Notes: generated by a model not told the origin, from the letters alone. A DNA stretch of 64,000 nt from Marihabitans asiaticum (GCF_007828725.1 NZ_VIUW01000002.1:62001-126000); one strand, 5' to 3'; numbered from the stretch's first letter, positions 45,815 to 55,268 are shown. A program made the numbers and translations.

Positions 45815-46964
45815 GACGCCGGCACGCGAAGACGCGCCGCCCCCCTCCGAGCGCCGGCTCGGAGGGGGGCTCGTGCATCTGCACTACCTGGACACGCACG
45901 CGCACCTGAGGCTGCGCGCCGACTCCCAGGTCGCTCAGGTCGTCGAAGACTGGTCTCGCTGCCTTGTGGCTGAGGGGGAGCCAAGGCACGCCGATGACGG
46001 CATGCTCGTCGTTGACTCGGAGCTCCCGCTCACCCACGAGATGAAGCACCGCCTCGTCGCAAACCTCACTGAGCGAGGCATCGACGATCTGGCCGGCCGG
46101 GCGCTCATGCTGCATGCGGCTGGAGTAACGACTGAGAACGGTCGGGTCCTGGCGCTCGTCGCGGAGTCGGGCGCGGGCAAGACAACGGCCGCGCACCACC
46201 TGTGCCGTGGCACGTTTGGCTACGTCACTGACGAAACCGTGGCCATAACTCCACAGGGTCGCGTCTTCCCCTTCGCCAAACCCCTCTCCTTGGTCATCGA
46301 TCCCCAGCACCCTCAGGCCAAAGAGCACCGTAGCCCCGACACTCTTGGGATCAATCACACGCCGAGCACGCCGCTGACACTGGCCGGGATCGTCTTCCTG
46401 ACCCGACGCCCCGACCATGCGGGCTCTCCGAAAATCGACGACGTCCCACTCCTCGACGCCGTGCTGGAACTCATTGGTCACACGAGTGCGTTCACTCAGC
46501 TGGACCGGCCTCTGGAGCAGACCGTCCGGATCATCAGTCGGTGCGGACCAGCGCGACGCCTGACCTACCGGGACATCGAGGACTGCGACGATCTGCTCGA
46601 GGAGCTGGTCACGGCGGGCCCTGAGCCGATCGAAGAATGGCTACCGATGGGCATCGCCATGACCAAGAGCGATGACCAGAGTGGTGACCAGGCTCGCGGA
46701 GGCTCCCTGGCCGCACACGAGCCTGACGACCTCATCCAGGTGGGCGAGGCAGCACTCGCGCTCGTCGGGCAGGTACCCGTCCTGCTCGGCGCAATCGGAC
46801 GGACCGTGTGGCAGGCCGCCGTGGGCGGCGCAACACACGACGACCTCCACGCTGCGGTCGTCGCCGAGCACGGCCCTTACGCCACCTCTGAGGCGCTCGT
46901 CCAGGACGCCATTCAACGACTCATTTCCGCGGGCCTGCTTCACCTCAATGAGCGACCACCGTGA
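45807..46964 (+). CDS. HprK-like kinase fused to a C-terminal PqqD-like domain
   Basis: About 385 aa. The central part resembles the HPr kinase catalytic fold: Walker A LVAESGAGKTTAAHHL near residue 112, followed by FGYVTDETVAITPQG with the acidic pair expected for metal. From about residue 300 a PqqD-like domain follows (LIQVGEAALALVGQVPVL, then LGAIGRTVWQAAVGGAT and LVQDAIQRLISAGLLHL). Such HprK-related kinases are known beside PqqD-like and nucleotidyltransferase genes in polysaccharide loci and have been grouped as an HPr-rel-A type system, but the substrate is unknown. The kinase-PqqD fusion is unusual. GTG 45807 overlaps the Tat protein's stop. Confidence 0.78.
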   Translation: MTETPAREDAPPPSERRLGGGLVHLHYLDTHAHLRLRADSQVAQVVEDWSRCLVAEGEPRHADDGMLVVDSELPLTHEMKHRLVANLTERGIDDLAGRALMLHAAGVTTENGRVLALVAESGAGKTTAAHHLCRGTFGYVTDETVAITPQGRVFPFAKPLSLVIDPQHPQAKEHRSPDTLGINHTPSTPLTLAGIVFLTRRPDHAGSPKIDDVPLLDAVLELIGHTSAFTQLDRPLEQTVRIISRCGPARRLTYRDIEDCDDLLEELVTAGPEPIEEWLPMGIAMTKSDDQSGDQARGGSLAAHEPDDLIQVGEAALALVGQVPVLLGAIGRTVWQAAVGGATHDDLHAAVVAEHGPYATSEALVQDAIQRLISAGLLHLNERPP

Positions 46965-46991
46965 AGCGAGCCATGGCCGGGCAGCGAAAGG

Positions 46992-48455
46992 TCAGTACGC
47001 CCCGTCCTTGGAGACCACCGCATGGAGGGTGCGCCACAGGATGACTAGGTCCTGCGCCACCGACCAGTTCTCGACGTAGTAGAGGTCGAAGCGCACCGAC
47101 TCCTCCCACGTGAGGTCGCTACGGCCGTTGATCTGCCACAACCCGGTCATGCCCGGCTTGACGAGCATGCGGCGACCGACGTCGCCCTCGTAGCGGGCGA
47201 CCTCCGAGGGCAGCGGCGGGCGGGGGCCGACGAGGCTCATCTTGCCGGCGAGCACGTCGAAGAGCTGCGGCAGCTCGTCGATGGACCAGCGGCGGATGAA
47301 GCAGCCGATCGGCGTGACCCGCGGGTCGTCCTGGCGCTTGAAGAGGACCCCACGGTCGATCTCGGCGGCGGTGCGCTGCCGCACCTCGTCGAGGCGAGCC
47401 TCGGCGTCGACCGTCATCGAGCGGAACTTCGTCATCCGGAAGCTCTCGCCGTCGAGCCCGACGCGCTCCTGCCGGAAGAAGACCGGCCCACCGTCGGACA
47501 GCTTGACCAGGGCCGCGACGACGAGCAGCAGCGGTGAGAAGGCGATCGTCAGCAGGAGGGCACCTACCCAGTCGATCGTCGACTTGAGCACGAGCCGGGG
47601 CCCGGCGAAGGTCGGGGCCTCGACGTGCAAGAGAGGCAGGCCGGCGACCGGTCGCGTGAGCACGCGCGGGCCGGCGATCTCGGTGAGACCCGGCGAGACG
47701 ACCAGCTCGATCCCACTGCCCTCGAGCGCCCAGCCGAGCCGGCGAAGACCTCCGGGGCCGAGCGCGTGCGAGTCGGCGCAGGCCACGAGGTCGACGCCCA
47801 GCTCGATGGCCACGCGCGCGCCCTCGCGCTCGCTGCCCAGCACCGCGACGTCGGCCACCTCGTCACCCCCGGAGGAGGTGCACACACCGATGACGCGGTA
47901 CCCGGCCTCGGGCACCGAGGCGAAGCTGTCGACCAGATGGCGCACGGTGGCCACGTCACCCACGACGAGCACGTCGTGGCTCAGGTCGCCGGCGACCCGC
48001 CGCCGACCCAGCCAGGTCCGCCACACCCTCCGGGCGGCCCAGAGACCGACGATGCCGGCCGGTAGAGCCAGCAGGATGTAACCGCGGGCGATCTGCACCT
48101 GCAGGGCGAAAGCGAGCATGGCGACGAGCGCGAACACCTGCAGGGACGCGGCCGTCACGAGGCGGTACTCGGCGGCGCCGTGACCGAGGATGTGCACGTC
48201 GTAGGCACCGTGGAAGCGCAGGGCAAGCCACCACAACGACACGAGCGCGATGCTGAACCACGTGTAGCTGATCGAGAAGTCGTCGGTGCTCGCGGCGACG
48301 TCCGTGCGGCCCTCGACACCGAAGCGCACCACCTGGGCCCCGAAGGTGGCCCACATGATGACGAGGAGATCGGTGATCGCGAGCAGCCCCTGCAGGGGCC
48401 GTAGGGCCGCGCGGCCGGCTCCGACGTCGGTAACGACACGGGCCAAGCCGACCAC
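46992..48455 (-). CDS. Polyprenyl-phosphate sugar-1-phosphate transferase (initiating enzyme)
   Basis: WbaP/CpsE-type transferase that starts repeat-unit assembly by moving a sugar-1-phosphate onto undecaprenyl phosphate. The N-terminal half has four helices and a nucleotide-binding-like segment (DVLVVGDVATVRHLVDSF). The catalytic C-terminal part has a membrane helix (LLLTIAFSPLLLVVAALV), then GGPVFFRQERVGLDGE, MTKFRSM, IRRWSIDELPQLFDVLAG, MSLVGPRPPLPSE and VKPGMTGLWQINGRSD. 487 aa. GTG 48455 lies 2 nt past the stop of the small upstream gene, implying coupling. Confidence 0.92.
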   Translation of the reverse strand: MVGLARVVTDVGAGRAALRPLQGLLAITDLLVIMWATFGAQVVRFGVEGRTDVAASTDDFSISYTWFSIALVSLWWLALRFHGAYDVHILGHGAAEYRLVTAASLQVFALVAMLAFALQVQIARGYILLALPAGIVGLWAARRVWRTWLGRRRVAGDLSHDVLVVGDVATVRHLVDSFASVPEAGYRVIGVCTSSGGDEVADVAVLGSEREGARVAIELGVDLVACADSHALGPGGLRRLGWALEGSGIELVVSPGLTEIAGPRVLTRPVAGLPLLHVEAPTFAGPRLVLKSTIDWVGALLLTIAFSPLLLVVAALVKLSDGGPVFFRQERVGLDGESFRMTKFRSMTVDAEARLDEVRQRTAAEIDRGVLFKRQDDPRVTPIGCFIRRWSIDELPQLFDVLAGKMSLVGPRPPLPSEVARYEGDVGRRMLVKPGMTGLWQINGRSDLTWEESVRFDLYYVENWSVAQDLVILWRTLHAVVSKDGAY

Positions 48456-48457
48456 CG

Positions 48458-48706
48458 TCAGCCTCGCCGGTCGGTCAGGGACGCGGTAACCGGACCGTCG
48501 GCCAGCCGGATGGCCTCGGCCATCCGTCCCCGGGTGACACTCCCTTCGACAGGTCGACGGCGCAGCTCCTCCAGCCGCGCCGTGGAATCGGTCGCACTCC
48601 GGTCGCCAGGCCGACGACCCGCCCGACGTAGTGCGACCATGCCTACCCCGTAGGCCACCACCGGCACGGAAGCCCACCCCAAGAACACGATCGTCTCGAT
48701 GTGCAC
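48458..48706 (-). CDS. Small single-pass membrane protein, unknown function
   Basis: 82-aa product. One helix at about residues 5-26 (TIVFLGWASVPVVAYGVGMV) followed by a basic, Arg-rich cytoplasmic tail. GTG 48706 has GGGGAGG about 6 nt upstream, and the stop is immediately before the sugar transferase start, so the two genes are translationally linked. I recognise no family. Its position suggests a helper or regulator of the initiating transferase, but that is only context. Confidence 0.6.
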   Translation of the reverse strand: MHIETIVFLGWASVPVVAYGVGMVALRRAGRRPGDRSATDSTARLEELRRRPVEGSVTRGRMAEAIRLADGPVTASLTDRRG

Positions 48707-48974
48707 GGACTCGCCTCCCCAGTAAAGTGTCGAGGGGCGGTCTGTCCGCCCCGAGCTCGTGGACCCCCCCCCCAGCCCCCACGATCTCGAGAAGGGACAT
48801 TACCTTTCACTTACCATCCTTGCCATACCTTGACCAAAATTCACGTGTGGTCTCCGTCGCCCGCCGAAGATCGTCCACGACGGCTCGCTCGTCGCACGAC
48901 CCCGCGTAGCGGCACCGCAGCCAGGGTTGAGATGCGGGGGGCACCACAAACAAACGTCGGCGGAGGCCCTGACC
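48707..48974. promoter_or_regulatory. Divergent promoter region with AT-rich core and hairpin
   Basis: This 268-bp gap drives the small membrane protein/sugar transferase leftward and the GT2/GT-C pair rightward. It holds an unusually AT-rich patch (about 48800-48850) with TTGACC at 48831 on the plus strand, a run of ten C (48764-48773), and a hairpin GGGGCGG (48734-48740)/CCGCCCC (48746-48752) in the leader of the minus-strand gene. No complete promoter can be fixed by eye. Confidence 0.45.
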
Positions 48975-49958
48975 ATGAAGGTGATCATCCAGATCCCCTG
49001 CCTCGACGAAGAGGCGACCCTGCCCCTGGTCTTCGCGACGATCCCGACGCACATCCCCGGCGTCGACACCATCGAGACCCTCGTCATCGACGACGGCTCC
49101 AGTGACCGTACCGCAGACGTCGCCCGCGAGCTCGGTGTCACGCACCTCATCCGGCACAGCCGGCCGCTCGGACTGGCCCGCTCCTTCCGTGACGGTGCCG
49201 ACTCCGCCCTGCGTCACCGCGCCGACATCCTCGTCAACACCGACGGTGACAACCAGTACCCCCAGGAGCGCATCGGCGACCTCGTCGCGCCGATCATCGC
49301 CGGCCGCGCGGACATCGTCGTGGCCGACCGGCAGACCGCCACGATCGCCCACTTCTCCCCCTTCAAGCGGCGCATGCAGTCCTTCGGGTCGGCCGTGGTC
49401 AACCGGGCCGCGAGCACCGACCTGCCCGACGCGGCCAGCGGCTTCCGCGCCTACTCCGCCGCCTCCCTCATGCGGCTGAACATCGTCACCGAGTTCTCCT
49501 ACTGCATGGAGACGATCATCCAGGCCGGCCACAAGCGGCTGGCCATCGAGTCCGTCCCCGTCGTCACCAACGACAAGACCCGTGAATCGCGGCTCTTCAC
49601 GAGCATCTGGCAGCACATGGCGAAGTCCGCGTCCGCCATCGTCCGGTCCTTCATCATGTTCAAGCCACACAGGGTCTTCGGCGTCTTCGGGACCGCGCTC
49701 CTGCTTCTCGGACTCGTCCCCTTCGTCCGATTCCTCATCCTTGCGGCCATGGGCGACTCCGGCGGCCACATCCAGTCCCTGATCTTCGGAACGACGCTGC
49801 TCATCGGTGCGCTCTTCTGCTACGCCCTGCTGATCATCGCGGACCTGCAACGCACCAACCGCGTGCTCCTGGAGGAGACCATTGAGCAGCTGCGGCTGCT
49901 GCGGTTCGGACCACCCAGCAGTGGCATCGTGGCGGACGAACGTGAGAAACGGTCGTGA
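48975..49958 (+). CDS. GT2 glycosyltransferase, DPM1-like with two C-terminal helices
   Basis: 327-aa inverting GT-A enzyme. N-terminus MKVIIQIPCLDEEATLPLVF, LVIDDGSSDRTADVA and the metal-binding LVNTDGDNQYP are typical of dolichyl/polyprenyl-phosphate sugar synthases. After MFKPHRVFG two membrane helices follow (GVFGTALLLLGLVPFVRFLI and IFGTTLLIGALFCYALLIIA). Probable role: loading a sugar onto polyprenyl phosphate for the GT-C enzyme encoded next, whose GTG overlaps this stop. ATG 48975 with CGGAGG upstream. Confidence 0.87.
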   Translation: MKVIIQIPCLDEEATLPLVFATIPTHIPGVDTIETLVIDDGSSDRTADVARELGVTHLIRHSRPLGLARSFRDGADSALRHRADILVNTDGDNQYPQERIGDLVAPIIAGRADIVVADRQTATIAHFSPFKRRMQSFGSAVVNRAASTDLPDAASGFRAYSAASLMRLNIVTEFSYCMETIIQAGHKRLAIESVPVVTNDKTRESRLFTSIWQHMAKSASAIVRSFIMFKPHRVFGVFGTALLLLGLVPFVRFLILAAMGDSGGHIQSLIFGTTLLIGALFCYALLIIADLQRTNRVLLEETIEQLRLLRFGPPSSGIVADEREKRS

Positions 49959-51403
49959 CTACGGCCGCCGGGCAGATCCTGCCGGCTGTGATCATGGTCG
50001 CGGCCGTCGTCGGCCTGGGTGTCCCGTCCGCGGTACGCGCGGGCACTCGGCTGCACCTGCCACTGTCCACCGTGCTGGGTCTCATCCCGCTCCTGGGCCT
50101 CGCCACCTTGGGTAGCGCCACGTTGGTCATCGGTCACCTCAACGGTCTGGGCGCGTGGCTACCCGCTGCCGCCCTGCTGGCAGGCCTGGGCTGCGCCTGG
50201 TTGGACCGCGAGAACGTCCTGGCCCTGCTGTCCCGCGTGCGTGACGCATGGTCGCCTCAGTGGCGCCAGTCACCCATCGCCATCGGCGCGGTGGCCGTGG
50301 CGCTGTCCATCGCGTTCGTCGCCGGGCTGGCTCCACCGGCACGCACCGACGAGGTGGAGTACCACTGGCCAGCCGCACTCCAGTGGGCACAGGTCGGGTC
50401 ATGGGTTGACAGCGACTTCCGGCACGTCGACGGCTTTCCCCTCATGGAGGTCATCTACACCGTGCCCGCGACGTGGGGCGCCTACGGAGCAGCGCACTGG
50501 CTGCACCTCATGTCTCTCGTGGGCCTCGGACTGGTCGTCGCCGGCATCGCAACGTCGATGGGGATTCGGGGATCCGCCGCGGTCGGCACGGCGGCCATGG
50601 CCATGCCCGTAGTGTGGGACGGCGCCTGGGTGGCCTACAACGACACGGCGACCGGGGCCTTCGGGTTGGCGGCAGTCGCGGTCGTCCTCGGCGCCCGCCA
50701 CCCCCTCGACCGGAACGCGATCGCGCTGGCAGCCGTGCTGTGCGCAATAGCGATCAGCATCAAACCCACAGGATTGGGCGCAGTCGGTGTCGTCGCACTG
50801 GTCCTCCTCGCACGCGGCCGCAATGAGGGCGTGCGAGCCAGCCGCGTGGCGTGGAGCTGGGTCGTCATGGGCGCCGCCGCAGCCGTGACCTACGCCCTCT
50901 GGACACTGCGGCGCTGGATCATCACGGGCTCGCCCACCGACCCCGGCGTCTTCGTCGACAACCCGACGGCCGACATGCTCGCACGCATGCCGACGACGGC
51001 CGACAAGCTCATCGCGCCGGTCATGCCCTTCGTGACCGGCCTGATCGGATCGAACGAGCCCTGGGGTGGGCGGACGTCGTTCGTCGTCCAGGTGCTGCTC
51101 ATCCCCGCGATTGGTTACGTGGCCTGGCGAGGAGGCGCCGTGCTGAGACGGTTCGCCCTCATGGCCGTCCCCGCGTGGATCCACTGGATCGTCATGGGGC
51201 TGGCCGGCCTGCGGACACGCTTCCACATCGTCTCGTGGGTCATGCTCGTCGTGGCAGTGCGCATCGCCGTCGAAGATCTCGCCACCCGCAGACCCGGCTG
51301 GCGCCTCACGTTGGAACTTCTCTGGGGCCTGTGTGTCCTCGCCGGCGCCCTCGACGTCTCGTTGGAGATGCTCCGTGCGATCCGGGACGACATGATCCGG
51401 TGA
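49955..51403 (+). CDS. GT-C-type membrane glycosyltransferase (GT39/ArnT-like)
   Basis: 482-aa protein with about ten to twelve helices. After the third helix comes ARTDEVEYHWPAALQWAQ; Asp132-Glu133 match the catalytic acidic pair in the first external loop of GT-C enzymes that use polyprenyl-phosphate sugars. WDGAWVAYNDTATGAFG and SIKPTGLGAVGVVALVLLA are further family-like stretches. Coupled to the DPM1-like gene (GTGA), which would supply its donor. Acceptor (exopolysaccharide or glycoprotein) unknown. Confidence 0.72.
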   Translation: MTTAAGQILPAVIMVAAVVGLGVPSAVRAGTRLHLPLSTVLGLIPLLGLATLGSATLVIGHLNGLGAWLPAAALLAGLGCAWLDRENVLALLSRVRDAWSPQWRQSPIAIGAVAVALSIAFVAGLAPPARTDEVEYHWPAALQWAQVGSWVDSDFRHVDGFPLMEVIYTVPATWGAYGAAHWLHLMSLVGLGLVVAGIATSMGIRGSAAVGTAAMAMPVVWDGAWVAYNDTATGAFGLAAVAVVLGARHPLDRNAIALAAVLCAIAISIKPTGLGAVGVVALVLLARGRNEGVRASRVAWSWVVMGAAAAVTYALWTLRRWIITGSPTDPGVFVDNPTADMLARMPTTADKLIAPVMPFVTGLIGSNEPWGGRTSFVVQVLLIPAIGYVAWRGGAVLRRFALMAVPAWIHWIVMGLAGLRTRFHIVSWVMLVVAVRIAVEDLATRRPGWRLTLELLWGLCVLAGALDVSLEMLRAIRDDMIR

Positions 51404-51505
51404 TCAACCGGGGCTGACCCCCCTTCGTCGGACCGCGGGACGCGACCGGCCCGACCCGTGGGAGGATCAGGGGAGACCTACCCCACACCCCACGGAGGGA
51501 CACAC

Positions 51506-53722
51506 ATGACCGCGAAGATCGTCTGGACCGAGATCGACGAGGCGCCGGCACTGGCCAGCTACTCGCTGTACCCGATCGTCCAGGCCTTCACCAACGGCAG
51601 CGGCATCGACCTGGTCTCCTCCGACATCTCCCTGGCCGGCCGGATCCTCGCCCAGTTCCCCGACCGGCTCACCGACGAGCAGCGGGTCGAGGACCACCTG
51701 AGCAAGCTCGGCGAGCTGACCCAGGACCCGTCGGCCAACATCATCAAGCTGCCCAACATCTCGGCCTCCGTGCCCCAGCTGCGCCGGGCGATCGCCGAGC
51801 TGCAGGAGCAGGGCTACGACATCCCCGACTACCCGGCCGAGCCGAGCACCGACGAGGAGCGCGAGGTCAACGCGCGCTACGCCACCGTCCTCGGCTCCGC
51901 GGTCAACCCCGTGCTGCGCGAGGGCAACTCCGACCGCCGAGCCCCCGCGTCGGTGAAGAACTTCACCAAGAAGCACCCGCACCGGCTCGGTGAGTGGACC
52001 GCCGACAACAAGGCCCGCGTCGTCTCGATGAGCGAGGGCGACTTCTACGCCAACGAGCAGAGCCACGTCATGGCCGGTGACGACACCCTCGCGATCACCC
52101 TGCACACCGAGGGTGGCGAGACCGTCCTGAAGGACGATGTCAGTGTGCTCGAGGGCGAGATCGTCGACGCCACCTACATGTCGGTCCAGGCGCTCCAGGA
52201 CTTCTACGCCGAGCAGATCGAGGCCGCCAAGGACGAAGACCTCCTCCTCTCCCTGCACCTCAAGGCGACGATGATGAAGGTCTCCGACCCGGTGATGTTC
52301 GGGCACGCGGTCCGGGTGTGGCTCGGTGAAGTCATGACCAAGCACGAGGACGCCCTTCGCGAGGTCCAGGTCAACCCCAACCAGGGCCTGGCCGCCCTCT
52401 ACACCTCGATCGAGGACCTCCCCGAGGCCACGGAGCAGGAGATCCGCGCCGACATCGACGCGGTCTTTGAGGAGCGCCCCGCTCTGGCGATGGTCGACTC
52501 GAGCAAGGGCATCACCAACCTGCACGTCCCCAGCGACATCATCATCGACGCCTCGATGCCGGTAGTGATCCGCGACTCCGGGCAGATGTGGAACGCCGAC
52601 GACGCACAGCAGGAGACGTTGGCGATGGTCCCCGACCGCAGCTACGGCCCGATGTACCAGGCCGTCATCGAGGACCACAAGAAGCACGGCGCGCTCGACC
52701 CCGCCACGATCGGGTCGGTGCCCAATGTCGGTCTCATGGCGCAGAAGGCCGAGGAGTACGGCAGCCACCCCACCACCTTCGTCATCCCCGAGGCCGGCAC
52801 CGTCAAGGTGACGAACAGCGCCGGCAAGGTGCTCATGCAGCACACCGTGGCGAAGGGGGACATCTGGCGGATGTCGAGGGTGCGCGACATCCCGATCCAG
52901 GACTGGGTCAAGCTGGCCGTGACCCGGGCCAAGGCCACCGGTGCGCCGGCGGTCTTCTTCCTCGACCACCACCGCGCTCACGACCGCTATGTCATCGACA
53001 AGGTCAAGCGGTACCTCAAGGACCACGACACCGACGGCGTCGAGATCCACATCGACCCGCCGGTGGAGGCGATCACCTTCTGCCTCGAGCGCATCCGTGC
53101 GGGCAAGGACGCGATCTCGGTCACCGGCAACGTGCTGCGCGACTACCTCACCGACCTCTTCCCGATCCTTGAGCTCGGCACGAGCGCGAAGATGCTCTCG
53201 ATCGTCCCGCTCCTGAAGGGCGGTGGCCTCTTCGAGACCGGGGCCGGGGGCTCCGCCCCCAAGCACGTCCAGCAGTTCGTCAAGGAGAACTACCTGCGCT
53301 GGGACTCGCTCGGCGAGTTCTCCGCCCTGGCCGCCTCCCTGGAGCACCTCGCGGAGAAACAGGACAACGACAAGGCCCAGGTTCTCGCCGAGACCCTCGA
53401 CGCGGCGATCGCGACCTTCCTCGACGAGAACAAGTCTCCTGCCCGCAAGCTCGGCAGCATCGACAACCGCGGCAGCCACTACTACCTCGCCCTCTACTGG
53501 GCAGAGGAGCTCGCCGCCCAGGACGACGACGCCGACCTCAAGGAGCGCTTCACCCCCGTCGCGAAGGCGCTGCGAGAGAACGAGGACACGATCACCGAGG
53601 AGCTGATCGCCGTCCAGGGCAACCCGGTCGACCTCGGCGGCTACTACCGGCCCGATCCGGAGAAGGCCTCCGCGGCGATGCGGCCGAGCGCGACGCTCAA
53701 CGAGATCATCGACAGCATGTGA
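51506..53722 (+). CDS. icd: NADP-dependent isocitrate dehydrogenase, monomeric type
   Basis: TCA-cycle enzyme converting isocitrate to 2-oxoglutarate with NADPH formation. At 738 aa it belongs to the monomeric class of Corynebacterium and Azotobacter. Family sequences visible include [20 protein letters not shown] at the N-terminus, [19 protein letters not shown] (substrate-binding Ser/Lys region), [40 protein letters not shown] and [17 protein letters not shown] 51506 follows GGAGGG by 6 nt. The TGA stop is followed in the same frame by the aquaporin sequence. Confidence 0.96.
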   Translation: MTAKIVWTEIDEAPALASYSLYPIVQAFTNGSGIDLVSSDISLAGRILAQFPDRLTDEQRVEDHLSKLGELTQDPSANIIKLPNISASVPQLRRAIAELQEQGYDIPDYPAEPSTDEEREVNARYATVLGSAVNPVLREGNSDRRAPASVKNFTKKHPHRLGEWTADNKARVVSMSEGDFYANEQSHVMAGDDTLAITLHTEGGETVLKDDVSVLEGEIVDATYMSVQALQDFYAEQIEAAKDEDLLLSLHLKATMMKVSDPVMFGHAVRVWLGEVMTKHEDALREVQVNPNQGLAALYTSIEDLPEATEQEIRADIDAVFEERPALAMVDSSKGITNLHVPSDIIIDASMPVVIRDSGQMWNADDAQQETLAMVPDRSYGPMYQAVIEDHKKHGALDPATIGSVPNVGLMAQKAEEYGSHPTTFVIPEAGTVKVTNSAGKVLMQHTVAKGDIWRMSRVRDIPIQDWVKLAVTRAKATGAPAVFFLDHHRAHDRYVIDKVKRYLKDHDTDGVEIHIDPPVEAITFCLERIRAGKDAISVTGNVLRDYLTDLFPILELGTSAKMLSIVPLLKGGGLFETGAGGSAPKHVQQFVKENYLRWDSLGEFSALAASLEHLAEKQDNDKAQVLAETLDAAIATFLDENKSPARKLGSIDNRGSHYYLALYWAEELAAQDDDADLKERFTPVAKALRENEDTITEELIAVQGNPVDLGGYYRPDPEKASAAMRPSATLNEIIDSM

Positions 53723-54310
53723 CGTGGCGCCGAGTTCCTCGGCACCTTCTGGCTCGTCCTCGGAGGTTGCGGCAGCGCGATCTTCGCCGCCCAGTTCCTC
53801 GTCGACGGTGAGGACTCCGGGTTCGGCATCGGCTTCGTCGGTGTCTCGCTTGCCTTCGGCCTGACCGTGCTCACCATGGCCTACGCCGTCGGTCACGTCT
53901 CCGGCGCGCACTTCAACCCCGCCGTCACGCTCGGGGCCGCGGCCGCCAAGCGCTTCGAGTGGAAGGACGTCCCGGCCTACATCGCCACCCAGGTCGTCGC
54001 CGGTCTTGTCGCAGGAGGGGTCCTCTACGCCATCGCCAGCGGGCAGGACGGCTTCGCGCCGATCGCGATCGGCCTCGGCCTGACGCTGATCCACCTCGTC
54101 TCGATCCCGATCAGCAACACCTCGGTCAACCCCGCCCGCTCCACCGCCGTCGCCTTCTTCCAGGAGGGCGCCGCCGGCCAGCTGTGGGCCTTCTGGCTGG
54201 CCCCGATCGTTGGGGCCGTCATCGCCGGCCTCACCTACTCGGCGATCACCGGCGAGCACCTCGAGGGCGTCGACATCGAGGGCGAGGAGCGGGTCGCCGA
54301 CCACTCCTGA
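53723..54310 (+). pseudogene. aqpZ: Aquaporin Z-like gene lacking its start codon
   Basis: The reading frame that begins directly after the icd stop encodes [22 protein letters not shown], the standard first helix of AqpZ, then both pore motifs: [11 protein letters not shown] (first NPA) and [12 protein letters not shown] (second NPA-R). The family normally has a Met and a few residues before AEFLGT; here only CGT GGC GCC separates it from the icd TGA, and the first in-frame canonical start is GTG 53867, which would remove the first helix and part of the second. So the start has been deleted, or the protein is made by read-through or re-initiation. Everything downstream is intact. Confidence 0.8.
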
Positions 54311-54325
54311 GGACGGGCCACCGCC

Positions 54326-55148
54326 TCAGGCCGCGGGGGCCCACGTCGTGAGGTCGGTGCTCGTCCAGCGCTGCCGCTCTGCGACGAGGACCCCGCCCTC
54401 GGCGGTCATCGCGGCGAGGGCTCCGCGAGCGCCCTGAACGCACACCGGCTCACCGAGCGCCTCGTCGTCGGTGGACCCAGAGGCGACCAGCAGGCCGTCG
54501 CAGTCCTCGCCCGTGCTCGTCACGAGCAGGCGGCCCCCTTCGGCGGCGACCGAAGTAGCGGCCGAGACCTCCGACACCTCCTCCCAGGGCGCGTCTCCGC
54601 TCGTGCCGCGCAGCAGTCGACCGTCGTCGCAGACCGCCCACGCCGCGGCGCCACCGGCCGGTGCGAGGCTCACGACCTCGGACTCCTCGCACACCGTCAC
54701 CCGACCTCCGCCGGGCACCAGCGCCTCCCCCTTCGGCAGCGGCGCCCAGGTCTGGTCGGCGGCGACCTCCTGCCAGCTCTCACCCCCGTCGCCGGTGGTG
54801 AAGACCACGGGCTTGCAGCTCTCGCCCGCTCCGACGACGAACCCGACCGACGGCTCGGTGAAGGGCAGCCGATAGATGGCCGCCGCGTCGATCTGCACCT
54901 CGCTCCAGCTGCCGCCGCCGTCAGAGCGCTCGAGGCGTGGCGCCTCGCCGTCGCACTCCCCTCGGGTGGCGCGCCACGCCGTCGAGCCGGTGGCCGCCAC
55001 GTCCCCCACCGCAGACGTCGGGGTCGGAGGTCGGCGTCTCCTCCTCGGCCGGACCCGAGCGCTCCGCCGCCGAGCCGGACGACGCGGCGCCGGGCTGCGC
55101 CGCCGCGCCACCGACGTCCGGTGGGCGCTCGGCGCCGATGAACCCCAT
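54326..55148 (-). pseudogene. YCF48/BNR-repeat-like exported protein, frameshifted
   Basis: The C-terminal part (about 54326-55015) reads as a beta-propeller-like protein with Asp-box motifs: [12 protein letters not shown] and TTGDGGESWQEV, as in YCF48/photosystem-assembly-like and sialidase-repeat proteins. The natural N-terminus lies in another frame: an acidic, Ala/Ser-rich linker ([18 protein letters not shown], then TPTSDPDVC) preceded by a hydrophobic segment [17 protein letters not shown] that has no start codon before an upstream stop. The frames meet at a GGGGG run near 55012; one base less would join them. Either a decayed gene or a homopolymer error. Function unknown. Confidence 0.65.
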
Positions 55149-55218
55149 TGCCCATGCGACGAGGATGGCGTCGAGGACGAGCAGCGACCTCGCCCGGCCC
55201 CGTTCCCCGGCGTCGGGC

Positions 55219-55224
55219 TAGAGT
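55219..55224 (+). promoter_or_regulatory. -10 box upstream of mdh
   Basis: TAGAGT fits the actinobacterial -10 consensus TAnnnT and would give a leader of about 38 nt. No -35 match is visible. GAAGGGG in the leader may serve as a weak ribosome site. Confidence 0.4.
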
Positions 55225-55268
55225 CGGAGACGACCACCCGTACACCCGACGAAGGGGTAGAAGTCCCA

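Noticed and set aside
48734-48752. GGGGCGG/CCGCCCC hairpin as a terminator
   Set aside because: It lies in the leader of the minus-strand small membrane protein gene between divergent starts, not behind a gene; a 5'-UTR structure is more likely.
51467-54304. 945-codon minus-strand frame over icd and the aquaporin
   Set aside because: Pure antisense shadow; the plus strand encodes conserved icd with its own ribosome site.
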